This document shows, in pieces, positions 1 to 7,825 of a stretch of DNA of 64,000 bases (position 1 is the first letter of the stretch; every line of letters starts with the position of its first letter). Origin of the DNA: [Flexibacter] sp. ATCC 35208 (GTDB taxonomy: Bacteria > Bacteroidota > Bacteroidia > Chitinophagales > Chitinophagaceae); the NCBI RefSeq assembly GCF_001975825.1, contig NZ_MTKN01000013.1, positions 49,162-113,161 on the forward strand, written 5' to 3'. Under the pieces are notes generated by a model. It made no database searches and was not told where the DNA came from. It worked only from the letters and a program-made list of their open reading frames with translations. Made by a program: the position numbers and the translations under genes.

Positions 1-158
1 TGAATACCACCTGGCAGATGGCAGGCCATCCCAACAACAGCAATTTCTTCCATTGAATCAGTACTGATTAACTGATCTTTTAATTTTCTTTCGAGGTTTC
101 TGATAATGAGAAATGATTTTTGCAGACTGCTCAGTGATTCATGGGATACTGACTTCAT
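1..158 (-). CDS. Polyketide synthase, N-terminal fragment (runs off left edge)
   Basis: Only the first 52 codons are inside the window. The reading starts at an ATG at position 158. About 35 residues rich in charged and aliphatic positions come first and could be a docking helix. Next comes a stretch reading EEIAVVGMACHLPGG, the usual opening of a type I polyketide synthase beta-ketosynthase domain. The gene lies 10 bases downstream of the thioesterase gene on the same strand, so the two are probably co-transcribed. The catalytic Cys and the rest of the module are outside the window, so product class and module make-up are unknown. A condensing enzyme of a hybrid NRPS/PKS line is equally possible. 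Confidence 0.8.
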   Translation of the reverse strand, partial: MKSVSHESLSSLQKSFLIIRNLERKLKDQLISTDSMEEIAVVGMACHLPGGI

Positions 159-168
159 AATAGATAAA

Positions 169-906
169 TTAGACGTAGGGTAATTGAGTACATATAACAT
201 AACGATGGATAAACTGACTTATCTTTTTACTGAAATCGGGAGATTCAAGCAAAAAAAAGTGTCCTCCGTCGAGGAATTCATGAATACATATTCCGAGGGT
301 TTCTTTCTGCCATGAAAGCAGTGCCTGCGTTTCAGCAATTCTATCATTGCTGCCGTTCAGCAATACAAATGGAATATCGAATCTGTTGCTTTCACAATAC
401 TTATAGGTATCATTCAAACGCAGATCATTTCTGATTACGGGCAGAAAAAAAGAAATAAAATCAGGATTTGTGAGAAGGCTAAGGTCAATCCCTCCCATCG
501 CCGACAGGTGTGTAATTAGTTCGCCGTCTGCTAATTTGTGTCTTTCCATGTTCACGGGAGCTTCACAAGGGCCGCTTCTGCCGGTGAGGAAAACCAGCTC
601 AGGCAGTCCTGAGCCGGATGTACGTAAACACTTTATTGTTTCATAAGCCACCAGTGCTCCCAGGCTATGACCCAGGAAAACCATCGGCAGATCATGTTGT
701 CTGTTAAGCGTAATAATATCCATGCAATCCTTTGCCAAAGACGGGACATCCTTTGCGAATGGCTCATTAAAACGTTTTGCTCTTCCCGGATAACAAATTG
801 TAAATGTGGTACCTGTTATCTGCAATTTTCGTTCTAGTGAGCGATAAGACAAATCGCTTCCACCGGCATGCGGAAAAATAAAAAGCTGTACGCCATTAAC
901 ATCCAT
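169..906 (-). CDS. Type II thioesterase of an NRPS/PKS cluster
   Basis: An alpha/beta hydrolase of 245 residues, the usual size of stand-alone type II thioesterases. Such enzymes clear misprimed or stalled acyl groups from carrier proteins of NRPS and PKS assembly lines in the cytoplasm. The visible signatures are an N-terminal FPHAGG motif, the nucleophile elbow GHSLG with Ser81, Asp188 in GSNDRI, and His216 in DGGHFF. Together they form a plausible Ser-Asp-His triad. The gene is immediately upstream of the polyketide synthase fragment in the same direction, which fits an editing role in that cluster. There is no signal peptide. Confidence 0.9.
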   Translation of the reverse strand: MDVNGVQLFIFPHAGGSDLSYRSLERKLQITGTTFTICYPGRAKRFNEPFAKDVPSLAKDCMDIITLNRQHDLPMVFLGHSLGALVAYETIKCLRTSGSGLPELVFLTGRSGPCEAPVNMERHKLADGELITHLSAMGGIDLSLLTNPDFISFFLPVIRNDLRLNDTYKYCESNRFDIPFVLLNGSNDRIAETQALLSWQKETLGICIHEFLDGGHFFLLESPDFSKKISQFIHRYVICTQLPYV

Positions 907-937
907 GGCAATAAGGATTAGGTAGATGTAAAGGACA

Positions 938-1117
938 TTATCCTTTTTTTACAGGTTGAAAGATCATCAGCATGATCAGTACCAGGAATGGAGAGACGAT
1001 CATGGCCAACCAGAAGGTTCCCCAGAAGCGTGTACGTCTGTTAGCTCCAAGGATGGCGCATATCAGGCTAAGAATGATCCAACCGATAAAGAAAGGAGTA
1101 AAAAGAATGTTCACCAT
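938..1117 (-). CDS. Small two-helix membrane protein
   Basis: A 59-residue reading frame starting at an ATG at 1117, ten bases after the stop of the DUF697 gene and in the same direction. It is mostly hydrophobic, with two likely membrane helices (about residues 3-24 and 34-53). They are separated by a basic loop reading NRRTR and followed by a KKG tail. Spacing and strand suggest it is translated from the same message as its upstream neighbour. I do not recognise a family. The membrane topology is an inference from the hydrophobic pattern. Confidence 0.6.
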   Translation of the reverse strand: MVNILFTPFFIGWIILSLICAILGANRRTRFWGTFWLAMIVSPFLVLIMLMIFQPVKKG

Positions 1118-1127
1118 AATATAGTGC

Positions 1128-1679
1128 TTATATGGTCTCTTCTTTTCCCTCTTCTGTTAAGGATTCACTTTTTGAGGTAAATGGTTTTGTAACAGTTTTT
1201 TTAACTTTACCTGCAAATTCCTTTCCTTTATCCAGTTCCTCTGCAAAATAGGTTTTCATATCAGATGCTTTTAAATCCAGCATTGTTCCTCCACCTGCAA
1301 AGTGTTTATCGAATACCTGTCCGATAGCATATGTTGTGGCACCGGCAATAGCAGGGAATGTAACAGCTCCGACAGCAGTACCTACAACCGGGATGAATTT
1401 AATGAAACTGCCGATAGAAGCCATTACGAGTGCTTTACTACCTGCACCGCCAACCAGGGAAACGATAATAGATTTACCCAGATCATTAGAAAACTGCACA
1501 TTGTGGTGGGCGGCCAGTTTGCTGATCATAGAAAGTTGTGTAGCTGTAATTGCAGCTACATCTACAAATGGAATAGGTACGGCACCTACACCCATAGAAA
1601 TAAGCACGTGTTTCTTGATGATTTCCTTAGCGGTTTTACCTGTGATGACCGTTTCCTGCAATTGTTGATTTTCTGTCAT
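1128..1679 (-). CDS. DUF697 family protein
   Basis: A protein of 183 residues whose central part (about 25-130) is a run of small and hydrophobic residues with a GVGAVPIPFVDVAAI segment. This is typical of the DUF697 family found alone or fused to GTPases of the YcjF type. Two hydrophobic stretches (about 30-50 and 80-115) could be membrane-inserted. The last 40 residues are charged and lysine-rich. It lies 31 bases after the SPFH gene and 10 bases before the small membrane protein, so the three may form a membrane-stress operon. No catalytic residues can be identified and the biochemical role of the family is unknown. Confidence 0.7.
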   Translation of the reverse strand: MTENQQLQETVITGKTAKEIIKKHVLISMGVGAVPIPFVDVAAITATQLSMISKLAAHHNVQFSNDLGKSIIVSLVGGAGSKALVMASIGSFIKFIPVVGTAVGAVTFPAIAGATTYAIGQVFDKHFAGGGTMLDLKASDMKTYFAEELDKGKEFAGKVKKTVTKPFTSKSESLTEEGKEETI

Positions 1680-1710
1680 TAGTATGATTTTTATAGTGAT
1701 AAAAAATTAT

Positions 1711-2589
1711 TTACGGAATTATAACTGGTCGTCGTTGTGCTGTCGTATCCTGACCGGCAGCCATCTGATCGCTTAAGAGAATGGGTAACCCCCTGGTACC
1801 ACTACCCATAAAAATCAATTTTGAATTGGGAGAAGTACCTATTTTTTGTGTTACGTCAAGAGCTTTCCATAATAACGGGGAGATTTTTGAAACGGAACTG
1901 AATTCCCTCAAACCCTGGGCTTCTATCCCTTTCCGTGTACGTTCTTTATCTTCCACAGCCAGCCTGTAATCATATTCTTCGTTTAACTGTTGCTGACGAT
2001 ATACAGATTCAATGGCTTTGTTTACAGAATCGGGTAAGGCGATACTTGTTATGTAATATCCTTCAATAAGGATCTGATCTTTAGCAAGTATCTTAGAAAG
2101 GTTGTCCTTGTTATTCTTTTCAACAACACCTCTGTCAACCATGTAAATTTCTTCCGGTGTAAGGCCTGCAATCTCCTTCCTCATCATAGACTTCACATTC
2201 GGATCAACAATAAGCTGTTCATAGCCGGGGCCGATTTTCTGATGGAGTGAAGGTAATAAACGAACATCCGGCTTATAGAGAACAGAATGTAATACATGAA
2301 TAGTAAGTCCGTTTGCACTAAGTAAGTATTGATCAAAATTTATTTTATGGGTACGAACATTATAAACGATCATGGTATTAACCGGGCTGATTAAATGTAA
2401 TCCTTCACCGTATGTTCTGCTCATATCTGTACCGGTAAATATATTATACAATACGCCAGCCTCTCCTGGCTTAATGGTAATAAATATCCTTTTTGAAAAA
2501 AGTGCCACCACTAATAATATCAACAGCAATACAATGCCTGTATTTCTTATTATCAGACCAGTGTTGAATCCTCCAATTTTTTTATTCAT
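1711..2589 (-). CDS. SPFH/band 7 (prohibitin-like) membrane protein
   Basis: A protein of 292 residues with one N-terminal membrane helix (about residues 13-33). An SPFH domain follows (about 38-210), beginning with the typical ITIKPGEAGVLYNIFTGT segment. A charged helical stretch rich in Glu, Arg and Gln comes next (about 190-230). Proteins of this class form large ring-shaped scaffolds in membranes and often act with proteases or in membrane stress. It is first in a leftward group with the DUF697 protein and the small membrane protein. The C-terminus is polar and low in structure. The family call is firm; the specific role is not known. Confidence 0.85.
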   Translation of the reverse strand: MNKKIGGFNTGLIIRNTGIVLLLILLVVALFSKRIFITIKPGEAGVLYNIFTGTDMSRTYGEGLHLISPVNTMIVYNVRTHKINFDQYLLSANGLTIHVLHSVLYKPDVRLLPSLHQKIGPGYEQLIVDPNVKSMMRKEIAGLTPEEIYMVDRGVVEKNNKDNLSKILAKDQILIEGYYITSIALPDSVNKAIESVYRQQQLNEEYDYRLAVEDKERTRKGIEAQGLREFSSVSKISPLLWKALDVTQKIGTSPNSKLIFMGSGTRGLPILLSDQMAAGQDTTAQRRPVIIP

Positions 2590-3131
2590 GTTGTTATATC
2601 TGGATAACTATTAAACGCATCGGATGTACAGGGCATAACTTTAACGCTGTTCATTTTTTAATTAAATGATACCTGTAATAATTAATGGAAATTTTCCGCA
2701 GAATTTATCTTACGGTAGCCTGTTGTGTCTGTTCTTAATTTTGTTTTTCGCTAACGGACAATTAAATATTTAAGGGTTCAAATAGTCTTTACATGATATA
2801 AAAATTGACTGATCATAGTAATCAATAATTCTATTGTAAAATATAAAATCCAATAATCAATATTTTTAACTCACTTTTGCATATTTTGCTAATAAGCTAA
2901 ACATAGCATCTTAATATTTGTTCTAAGGATTTAGAAAATATCCCCAAATGAGTTTAACAATATTAAAGATCGTCTGTTATTATGATGACATTTACTTAAC
3001 ATATTGATCGCCTCAAAATTAAATTTCGGATTTATACAGATTATTTTTACCACATAAAAGTGTAGGACGCTAAGATCAACGTTCCGCATGGGTTTGCAAT
3101 CCCTCGAAAATAGACAAAACAACTAATCCAA
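2590..3131. other. AT-rich intergenic region, no gene seen
   Basis: About 540 bases between the divergent SPFH and response regulator genes. It is very AT-rich. A 63-codon frame on the minus strand (2931-3122) has no recognisable features and I treat it as chance. The region probably holds the promoters of both flanking genes, but I see no clean TAnnTTTG match with correct spacing. Confidence 0.5.
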
Positions 3132-3794
3132 ATGCCTAATACTTACATAACGACTAATCGTATATATCAAATTGGAATTATCGATGAAGACCCTCAATTT
3201 AGCGACGATTTAATGAGGTATATCCTGAATGATAAACAATTTTCTTCATGCCTGCATTCGGCCAATCTGCGTAACGCGATGCAGTTATTATATAATACTT
3301 CATCCCTGAATCCTGATCTTTTACTGTTAGACATTTGTTTGACTGAGATTCAAAAAGAGGATACCATTAAGACGCTAAAGCAGATAAAACCTGAAATGCT
3401 GATTGTAATACTTACAAAGGATGAGAACAAACATCTGATTAAGGCAGCGTTCGATAGGGGGGCTGATGGTTATCTTCAAAAATCAGAGAACTTCAGCAGT
3501 ATTTATCATAAGATCCTTAATATGCTGTTATATGGGCAACCAGTAGTGAGCCAGCACATATTCAGGTATATGGTTTTCAGAAATGATCTTCCTCAGCCTG
3601 CTGTAAAGGAGAAGCTGACAAAAAAAGAAAAGGAAGTCGCGCAAATGGTATTAGAGGGATTATCTCACAAAGAGATAGCTGCCAGGTTACATCTTAGCCT
3701 GAATACGATACAATATCACATGAAGAATATTTACTTTAAACTTGATATTAAAACAAAAACAGAGTTGTTTAAGATGCATTTCCATAAAATCTAA
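3132..3794 (+). CDS. NarL/LuxR-type response regulator
   Basis: A two-domain transcription regulator of 220 residues. The receiver domain (about 10-130) has the acidic pair at Asp18/Glu19/Asp20, the phosphoacceptor Asp67 in LLLLDICL, Thr in VILTKDE and Lys in GYLQKSE, so it looks phosphorylatable. A LuxR-type helix-turn-helix follows (about 155-215), containing LTKKEKEVAQMVLEGLSHKE and the recognition-helix segment LSLNTIQYHMKNI. No histidine kinase is adjacent, so its partner is encoded elsewhere. It stands alone between an AT-rich gap and a decayed gene. Target genes cannot be inferred. Confidence 0.9.
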   Translation: MPNTYITTNRIYQIGIIDEDPQFSDDLMRYILNDKQFSSCLHSANLRNAMQLLYNTSSLNPDLLLLDICLTEIQKEDTIKTLKQIKPEMLIVILTKDENKHLIKAAFDRGADGYLQKSENFSSIYHKILNMLLYGQPVVSQHIFRYMVFRNDLPQPAVKEKLTKKEKEVAQMVLEGLSHKEIAARLHLSLNTIQYHMKNIYFKLDIKTKTELFKMHFHKI

Positions 3795-3839
3795 CAGTGT
3801 GATTATTTCGCATTGATAATCTTTCCTTTTGCGATAAAC

Positions 3840-3886
3840 AGTCAACGACAGAAAAGATATACACTACATCTTTTCTGTCGTTGACT
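3840..3886. repeat. Perfect 19-bp inverted repeat
   Basis: Arms at 3840-3858 and 3868-3886 are perfect complements around a 9-base loop. The right arm forms the end of the decayed GH9 reading frame. The left arm lies just after the response regulator gene. The stem could end transcription from both sides, although no long T-run follows it. It could also mark the break point of the deletion that truncated the GH9 gene. Confidence 0.75.
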
Positions 3887-4518
3887 TCGTCATTGTATTG
3901 CGTATTTTCATGCATACTGTCATGACTGATGCAGCTATTGATAAGCCAGCTACGGAGCGATAACTACACTGGAAACTGCGCCAGTTATGTTCGTCCATGG
4001 TAGTGTCACCATGAGACTGGTCTTTGGACTGCTTGATGTGATATCCTTTATCCTCTGCACGGATCAACCCATCCTTCGCCAGTTTGCCGGGCCCCGGCGC
4101 TGCGACAGAACGATAGAAGGAACCATTATTTACCTGCATGCGCGCTAAGTAATCCGCCCCATAAGTAGCTTCGTCCAGTATTCTTCTCAGGTATTGACGA
4201 TAATCAGTGCCGGGTTTCTGCTGTAGTAATGCGTACGCCTTGAACAGACGATAAGCCGTCAGTGAGATCTGTTGAGGATTGAAATAAGTTGAAAAAGACA
4301 AGTCCGCTGTATACTGCCGAACCTTCATAGACTGTTTGCCCGGTATTAGCGACAATCAGTTCAAATTTATCGATGGACTGTTTGGAATCTGCTTTAATTA
4401 TAGCATGTTTGGGAAGATTATACTCATACCCCACATGATTCGTGATTACCTGTACAGATGGTGCAGTTACACTTAACGGGAGACAATAAGTAAATAGCCG
4501 GAATAGGGTCCTGGCTAT
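3864..4518 (-). pseudogene. Decayed glycoside hydrolase family 9 gene
   Basis: Two overlapping minus-strand frames are parts of one GH9-type cellulase. The upstream frame (about 4518-4290) reads SVQVITNHVGYEYNLPKHA, the N-terminal Ig-like domain that precedes GH9 catalytic domains. The downstream frame (4355-3864) reads ILDEATYGADYLARMQ, NGSFYRSVAAPGPGKL and SYRSVAGLSIAAS, which belong to the first half of the catalytic domain. The frame change lies near 4300-4330. The sequence between the Ig-like domain and the ILDEA segment is too short, and the C-terminal half with the catalytic acid is missing. A signal-peptide-like stretch precedes the first frame but has no ATG. The gene is therefore dead. 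Confidence 0.75.
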
Positions 4519-4648
4519 TTACACGACAAAGATTTTGGCCAATATTGAGTTTACTGTTTTTGGGGGAGGGGTAGATATATTATAACTATCTAACATCCAA
4601 CATTTACTACAACAAATTTCCACATAAAGATTAACTTTAGTCTTTTCT

Positions 4649-7576
4649 ATGCGGTATTATTTTTTTATACTGGTATTTTGTATAGCCAGTTTGACAGTAA
4701 ATGCTAACGATACCACTTTACATGCAGGAGTATATAGGAACAGTGACAACACCTTTACCTTACGTTGGAATACAAATGACAAAACCCTTACCAACAGCCC
4801 GCTTGTAGTCGGGTTGGGATCTTCTACCCTTGCAGGATATTTACTATCTTATCCCGATCGTCTCGGTGATAAGATCAGTGCATGGCTCACAAGCAATACA
4901 TCCAGTCCTACCTGGATCAACCTCGCTGTGGCGGGGTATGCAAGTGCGAACCTGATGCCGGCTTCCAAAGGCGGTACCACAGGTACGAATATCGATAGTG
5001 CGCTGAACAGTAACCCTGATTTTATGTTCATCTCTTTGCCTACAAATGATGTGGCAAATGGGTTGACGAATGCAGAAATCATGGCGAACTTAAGATACCT
5101 GGATGCATTGGCCCTGAATAATGGTGTTCCCATATTCTGGGAAACCACCCAACCCCGTACGACCTTCAATGCCACTTTGCAGACACAATTGAAAGTGCTG
5201 GCGGATAGTATACGCGCAGCATGGCCTACCCGGTATATAGAGGGGTTTAATAATGTTGTGAATACAGCTGCCAGTACAGATGCGGAGATCAATCCCGTAT
5301 ATGGTGCAGGTGATGGGGTGCATCTGAATTCTGCGGGAAACCAGTTTATTGCAGATAGTCTATTTGCACGCTGGCTACAATACTTTCAGGCAGTGACGGG
5401 GGCATATATTATTGAGACCTCTTCGGATGGGAGTACTTGGAGCACCTTTGATACGGTTACCGACACCGTCAAAAAGACTTATTCTAATTCTTATACGACT
5501 ACACAATACTTCAGGGTCAGGACTAAATATACAAATGGGACTTATTCTGCCTATTCCAATATTGTGACATTGGCAGCGGCCAGCTCTTCGGCCAGTGTAA
5601 GAGTACGGAATACCAACAGGATCCTGGTCGACTTAGGGGGTGATGGTGTGAATACTGTTTTACCAAGTGGTACGGCTATGGGCCAGCCTACAGCTTCTCC
5701 GGATGCATATGGTAATTACTGGAATAACTGGTATGGGAGTGGTGGATCGGCGGGCTTCAGGGATGGCGCAACCATTAGCCAGCTCCTTACTACAGGTGAT
5801 AGTACGACAACGATTTCTATGAAAATTATAGGTACCCCGGATGGAACTTATAATTCAACTGCTACAACCAGGGGGATTAATAATAATGGATTTTCTGTAG
5901 GTGTGGACGATTATCCTGCTACTGCCTTGTCGGATAATATGTTCCTGTATAATTCTATCAATCCCGATGGAGTGATACTCCGTATTAAAGGATTGTCGCA
6001 AAACAAGATCTACAATTTCAAGTTGTGGGGCGCGAGAGTAGATGCAAGTAGTACACCAAGGATCTTAGAAACCCGTTTAGCAGCTGAAGATTGGAGCGCT
6101 GCTAAGAGCATTGAGACCAGATATAGTACCAGTGCCAGTCCGGAATATGACAGAGCCATCAATTACACAGGCGTTTCCGGAGTAGATTCGCTGGATATTT
6201 ATTTAAGAGTGGGCACCGGGAGCACCTTTGCTTCTCTGAGTCTGGTGGATATCACTTTTGGTAAGATTGATACGGTAGCAGTATGCGAAGGAGGCAGTGT
6301 TACATTGACCACCAGTAACACTGCATCTGCTTATCAGTGGCAGCAAAATACGGGCAGTGGGTATGTAAATATAAGCGGGGCAACTTCTGCCACCTACACA
6401 TTGAATAATGCCCTGCTCACATGGTCCGGTTACCGCTATCGTTGTGTGGCGAATAATGATAGTTCGGAGGTACATTATCTATTAGTGAATTCCACTGTCA
6501 CGCCTACTATCACCATTAGCGGTACAACTGCGATGGTACAAAACACAGCTACCACTTTAAGCGCTACGATCACCAATGGTGGCACCTCTCCTACCTACCA
6601 ATGGATGGATAGCACCAGCACGCATACATGGGCAGGTATCAGCAATGCAGTCAATAATACACTTACTTATACACCTGCCAAAACAGGCGATGAGATCCGT
6701 TGCATACTCACCAGCAATTTAACTGGTTGTCTTTCGACCTCGCAGGTAACCAGCAACCAACTTACATTTAAAGTAGATGTTATTACCACTGATACCGTGA
6801 CTGTGTGTGAAGGAACAACATTGACATTGAGTTATAGCAACACCGCTTCCTCCTATCAATGGCAGCAAAATACGGGGAGTGGTTATGTAAATATAAGCGG
6901 GGCAAATACAAGCACTTTAAGCTTAAATAATTCCTTACTGTCATGGTCCGGCTACCTGTATCGTTGTATGGCAGATGATGACAGCACCGCTGTACATTAT
7001 TTAAAAGTGAATGCTGCTGCTACACCTGTCATCACTATCACTGGCACCACTTCTGTAAGACAATATGTATCTACTATTTTAACATCCACCATCTCCAACG
7101 GTGGTACCTACCCATTCTACCAATGGATGGACAGCACCAATACACATACCTGGGCCAACATCAGCGAAGCCACTGCCGATACGATCAGTTACACGCCAAA
7201 GAAAACAGGAGATAAAATTCTTTGTCTGCTCACCAGCAGCTTAACGGATTGTCTTACTGCGTCACAGGTATCCAGCAATCAACTTACTTTCAATGTAGAT
7301 GTGATCACTGCCGTAGATCCGGATCCAACTGTTACTACAGGGCCACGTCTATATCCCAATCCGGCATATACCTCTCTTACTATCGACCAGCTCTCTAACT
7401 GGAAGCTATTGGAAATATATGGTATGGATGGTAAGACCTACCTGCGTAGAGAAGACATGCTCACCAAAACAAGCCTGGCACTGTCAGTCTCTGATTTACC
7501 AAATGGCATGTACATAGTGGTGCTTACAAAAGCCAATGGTATTACTAATGTGATGAAGTTTATAAAATCAGATTAA
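4649..7576 (+). CDS. Secreted SGNH hydrolase with Ig-like repeats and T9SS sorting domain
   Basis: A protein of 975 residues with a signal peptide (about 1-19). An SGNH/GDSL-type esterase domain follows (about 50-250). Its block I reads GLGSSTLAG, with Ser59 as likely nucleophile and Ser in place of the usual Asp. Block III reads LPTNDV, and block V reads DGVHLNSAG with Asp222 and His225. A fibronectin-like part comes next (about 250-310), then an unassigned beta-rich domain (about 315-540). Two copies of a roughly 175-residue Ig-like module beginning DTVxVCEG occupy about 540-890. The C-terminus, starting RLYPNPA, is a type A sorting domain for the type IX secretion system. It is therefore probably a surface or secreted carbohydrate esterase. 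The substrate is unknown. Confidence 0.85.
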   Translation: MRYYFFILVFCIASLTVNANDTTLHAGVYRNSDNTFTLRWNTNDKTLTNSPLVVGLGSSTLAGYLLSYPDRLGDKISAWLTSNTSSPTWINLAVAGYASANLMPASKGGTTGTNIDSALNSNPDFMFISLPTNDVANGLTNAEIMANLRYLDALALNNGVPIFWETTQPRTTFNATLQTQLKVLADSIRAAWPTRYIEGFNNVVNTAASTDAEINPVYGAGDGVHLNSAGNQFIADSLFARWLQYFQAVTGAYIIETSSDGSTWSTFDTVTDTVKKTYSNSYTTTQYFRVRTKYTNGTYSAYSNIVTLAAASSSASVRVRNTNRILVDLGGDGVNTVLPSGTAMGQPTASPDAYGNYWNNWYGSGGSAGFRDGATISQLLTTGDSTTTISMKIIGTPDGTYNSTATTRGINNNGFSVGVDDYPATALSDNMFLYNSINPDGVILRIKGLSQNKIYNFKLWGARVDASSTPRILETRLAAEDWSAAKSIETRYSTSASPEYDRAINYTGVSGVDSLDIYLRVGTGSTFASLSLVDITFGKIDTVAVCEGGSVTLTTSNTASAYQWQQNTGSGYVNISGATSATYTLNNALLTWSGYRYRCVANNDSSEVHYLLVNSTVTPTITISGTTAMVQNTATTLSATITNGGTSPTYQWMDSTSTHTWAGISNAVNNTLTYTPAKTGDEIRCILTSNLTGCLSTSQVTSNQLTFKVDVITTDTVTVCEGTTLTLSYSNTASSYQWQQNTGSGYVNISGANTSTLSLNNSLLSWSGYLYRCMADDDSTAVHYLKVNAAATPVITITGTTSVRQYVSTILTSTISNGGTYPFYQWMDSTNTHTWANISEATADTISYTPKKTGDKILCLLTSSLTDCLTASQVSSNQLTFNVDVITAVDPDPTVTTGPRLYPNPAYTSLTIDQLSNWKLLEIYGMDGKTYLRREDMLTKTSLALSVSDLPNGMYIVVLTKANGITNVMKFIKSD

Positions 7577-7825
7577 TTATTGAAATACGCTTTCATAATC
7601 TGCTCTGTCGTGAGATGAGCCGTTGCTCCATTGATATGACCTAATACAAGGACGTTTCTAAAACCAGATTAATTCCTGAAATACGCTTTCATAATCTGCT
7701 CCGTCGTGAGATGAGCCGTCGCGCCATTGATATGACCCAATCCAATGAAGTTTCTAAACCAGATTAATTCCTGAAATACTCTTTCATAATCTGCTCTGTC
7801 GTGAGATGAGCCGTCGCGCCATTCA
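7569..7825. repeat. Triplicated convergent gene junction, 95-96 bp period
   Basis: Three direct copies begin at 7569, 7665 and 7760, each with the core cagattaatt. Every copy holds the last codons of the rightward SGNH gene, a TTAA shared between the two opposing stop codons, and the last 20 or so codons of the leftward PBP2 gene. The first copy ends the SGNH gene and the third ends PBP2. The middle copy, and the unused halves of the outer two, are non-functional. The unused copies still encode INGATAHLTTEQIMKAYF on the minus strand, with only a few substitutions. Confidence 0.9.

Noticed and set aside
956..1180. Plus-strand frame of 74 codons
   Set aside because: The opposite strand carries a better small membrane protein gene with operon-like spacing; the plus frame is highly polar and unstructured.
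1302..1682. Two plus-strand frames (126 and 110 codons) opposite the DUF697 gene
   Set aside because: They are antisense to a frame with clear family features and have no start context or motif of their own.
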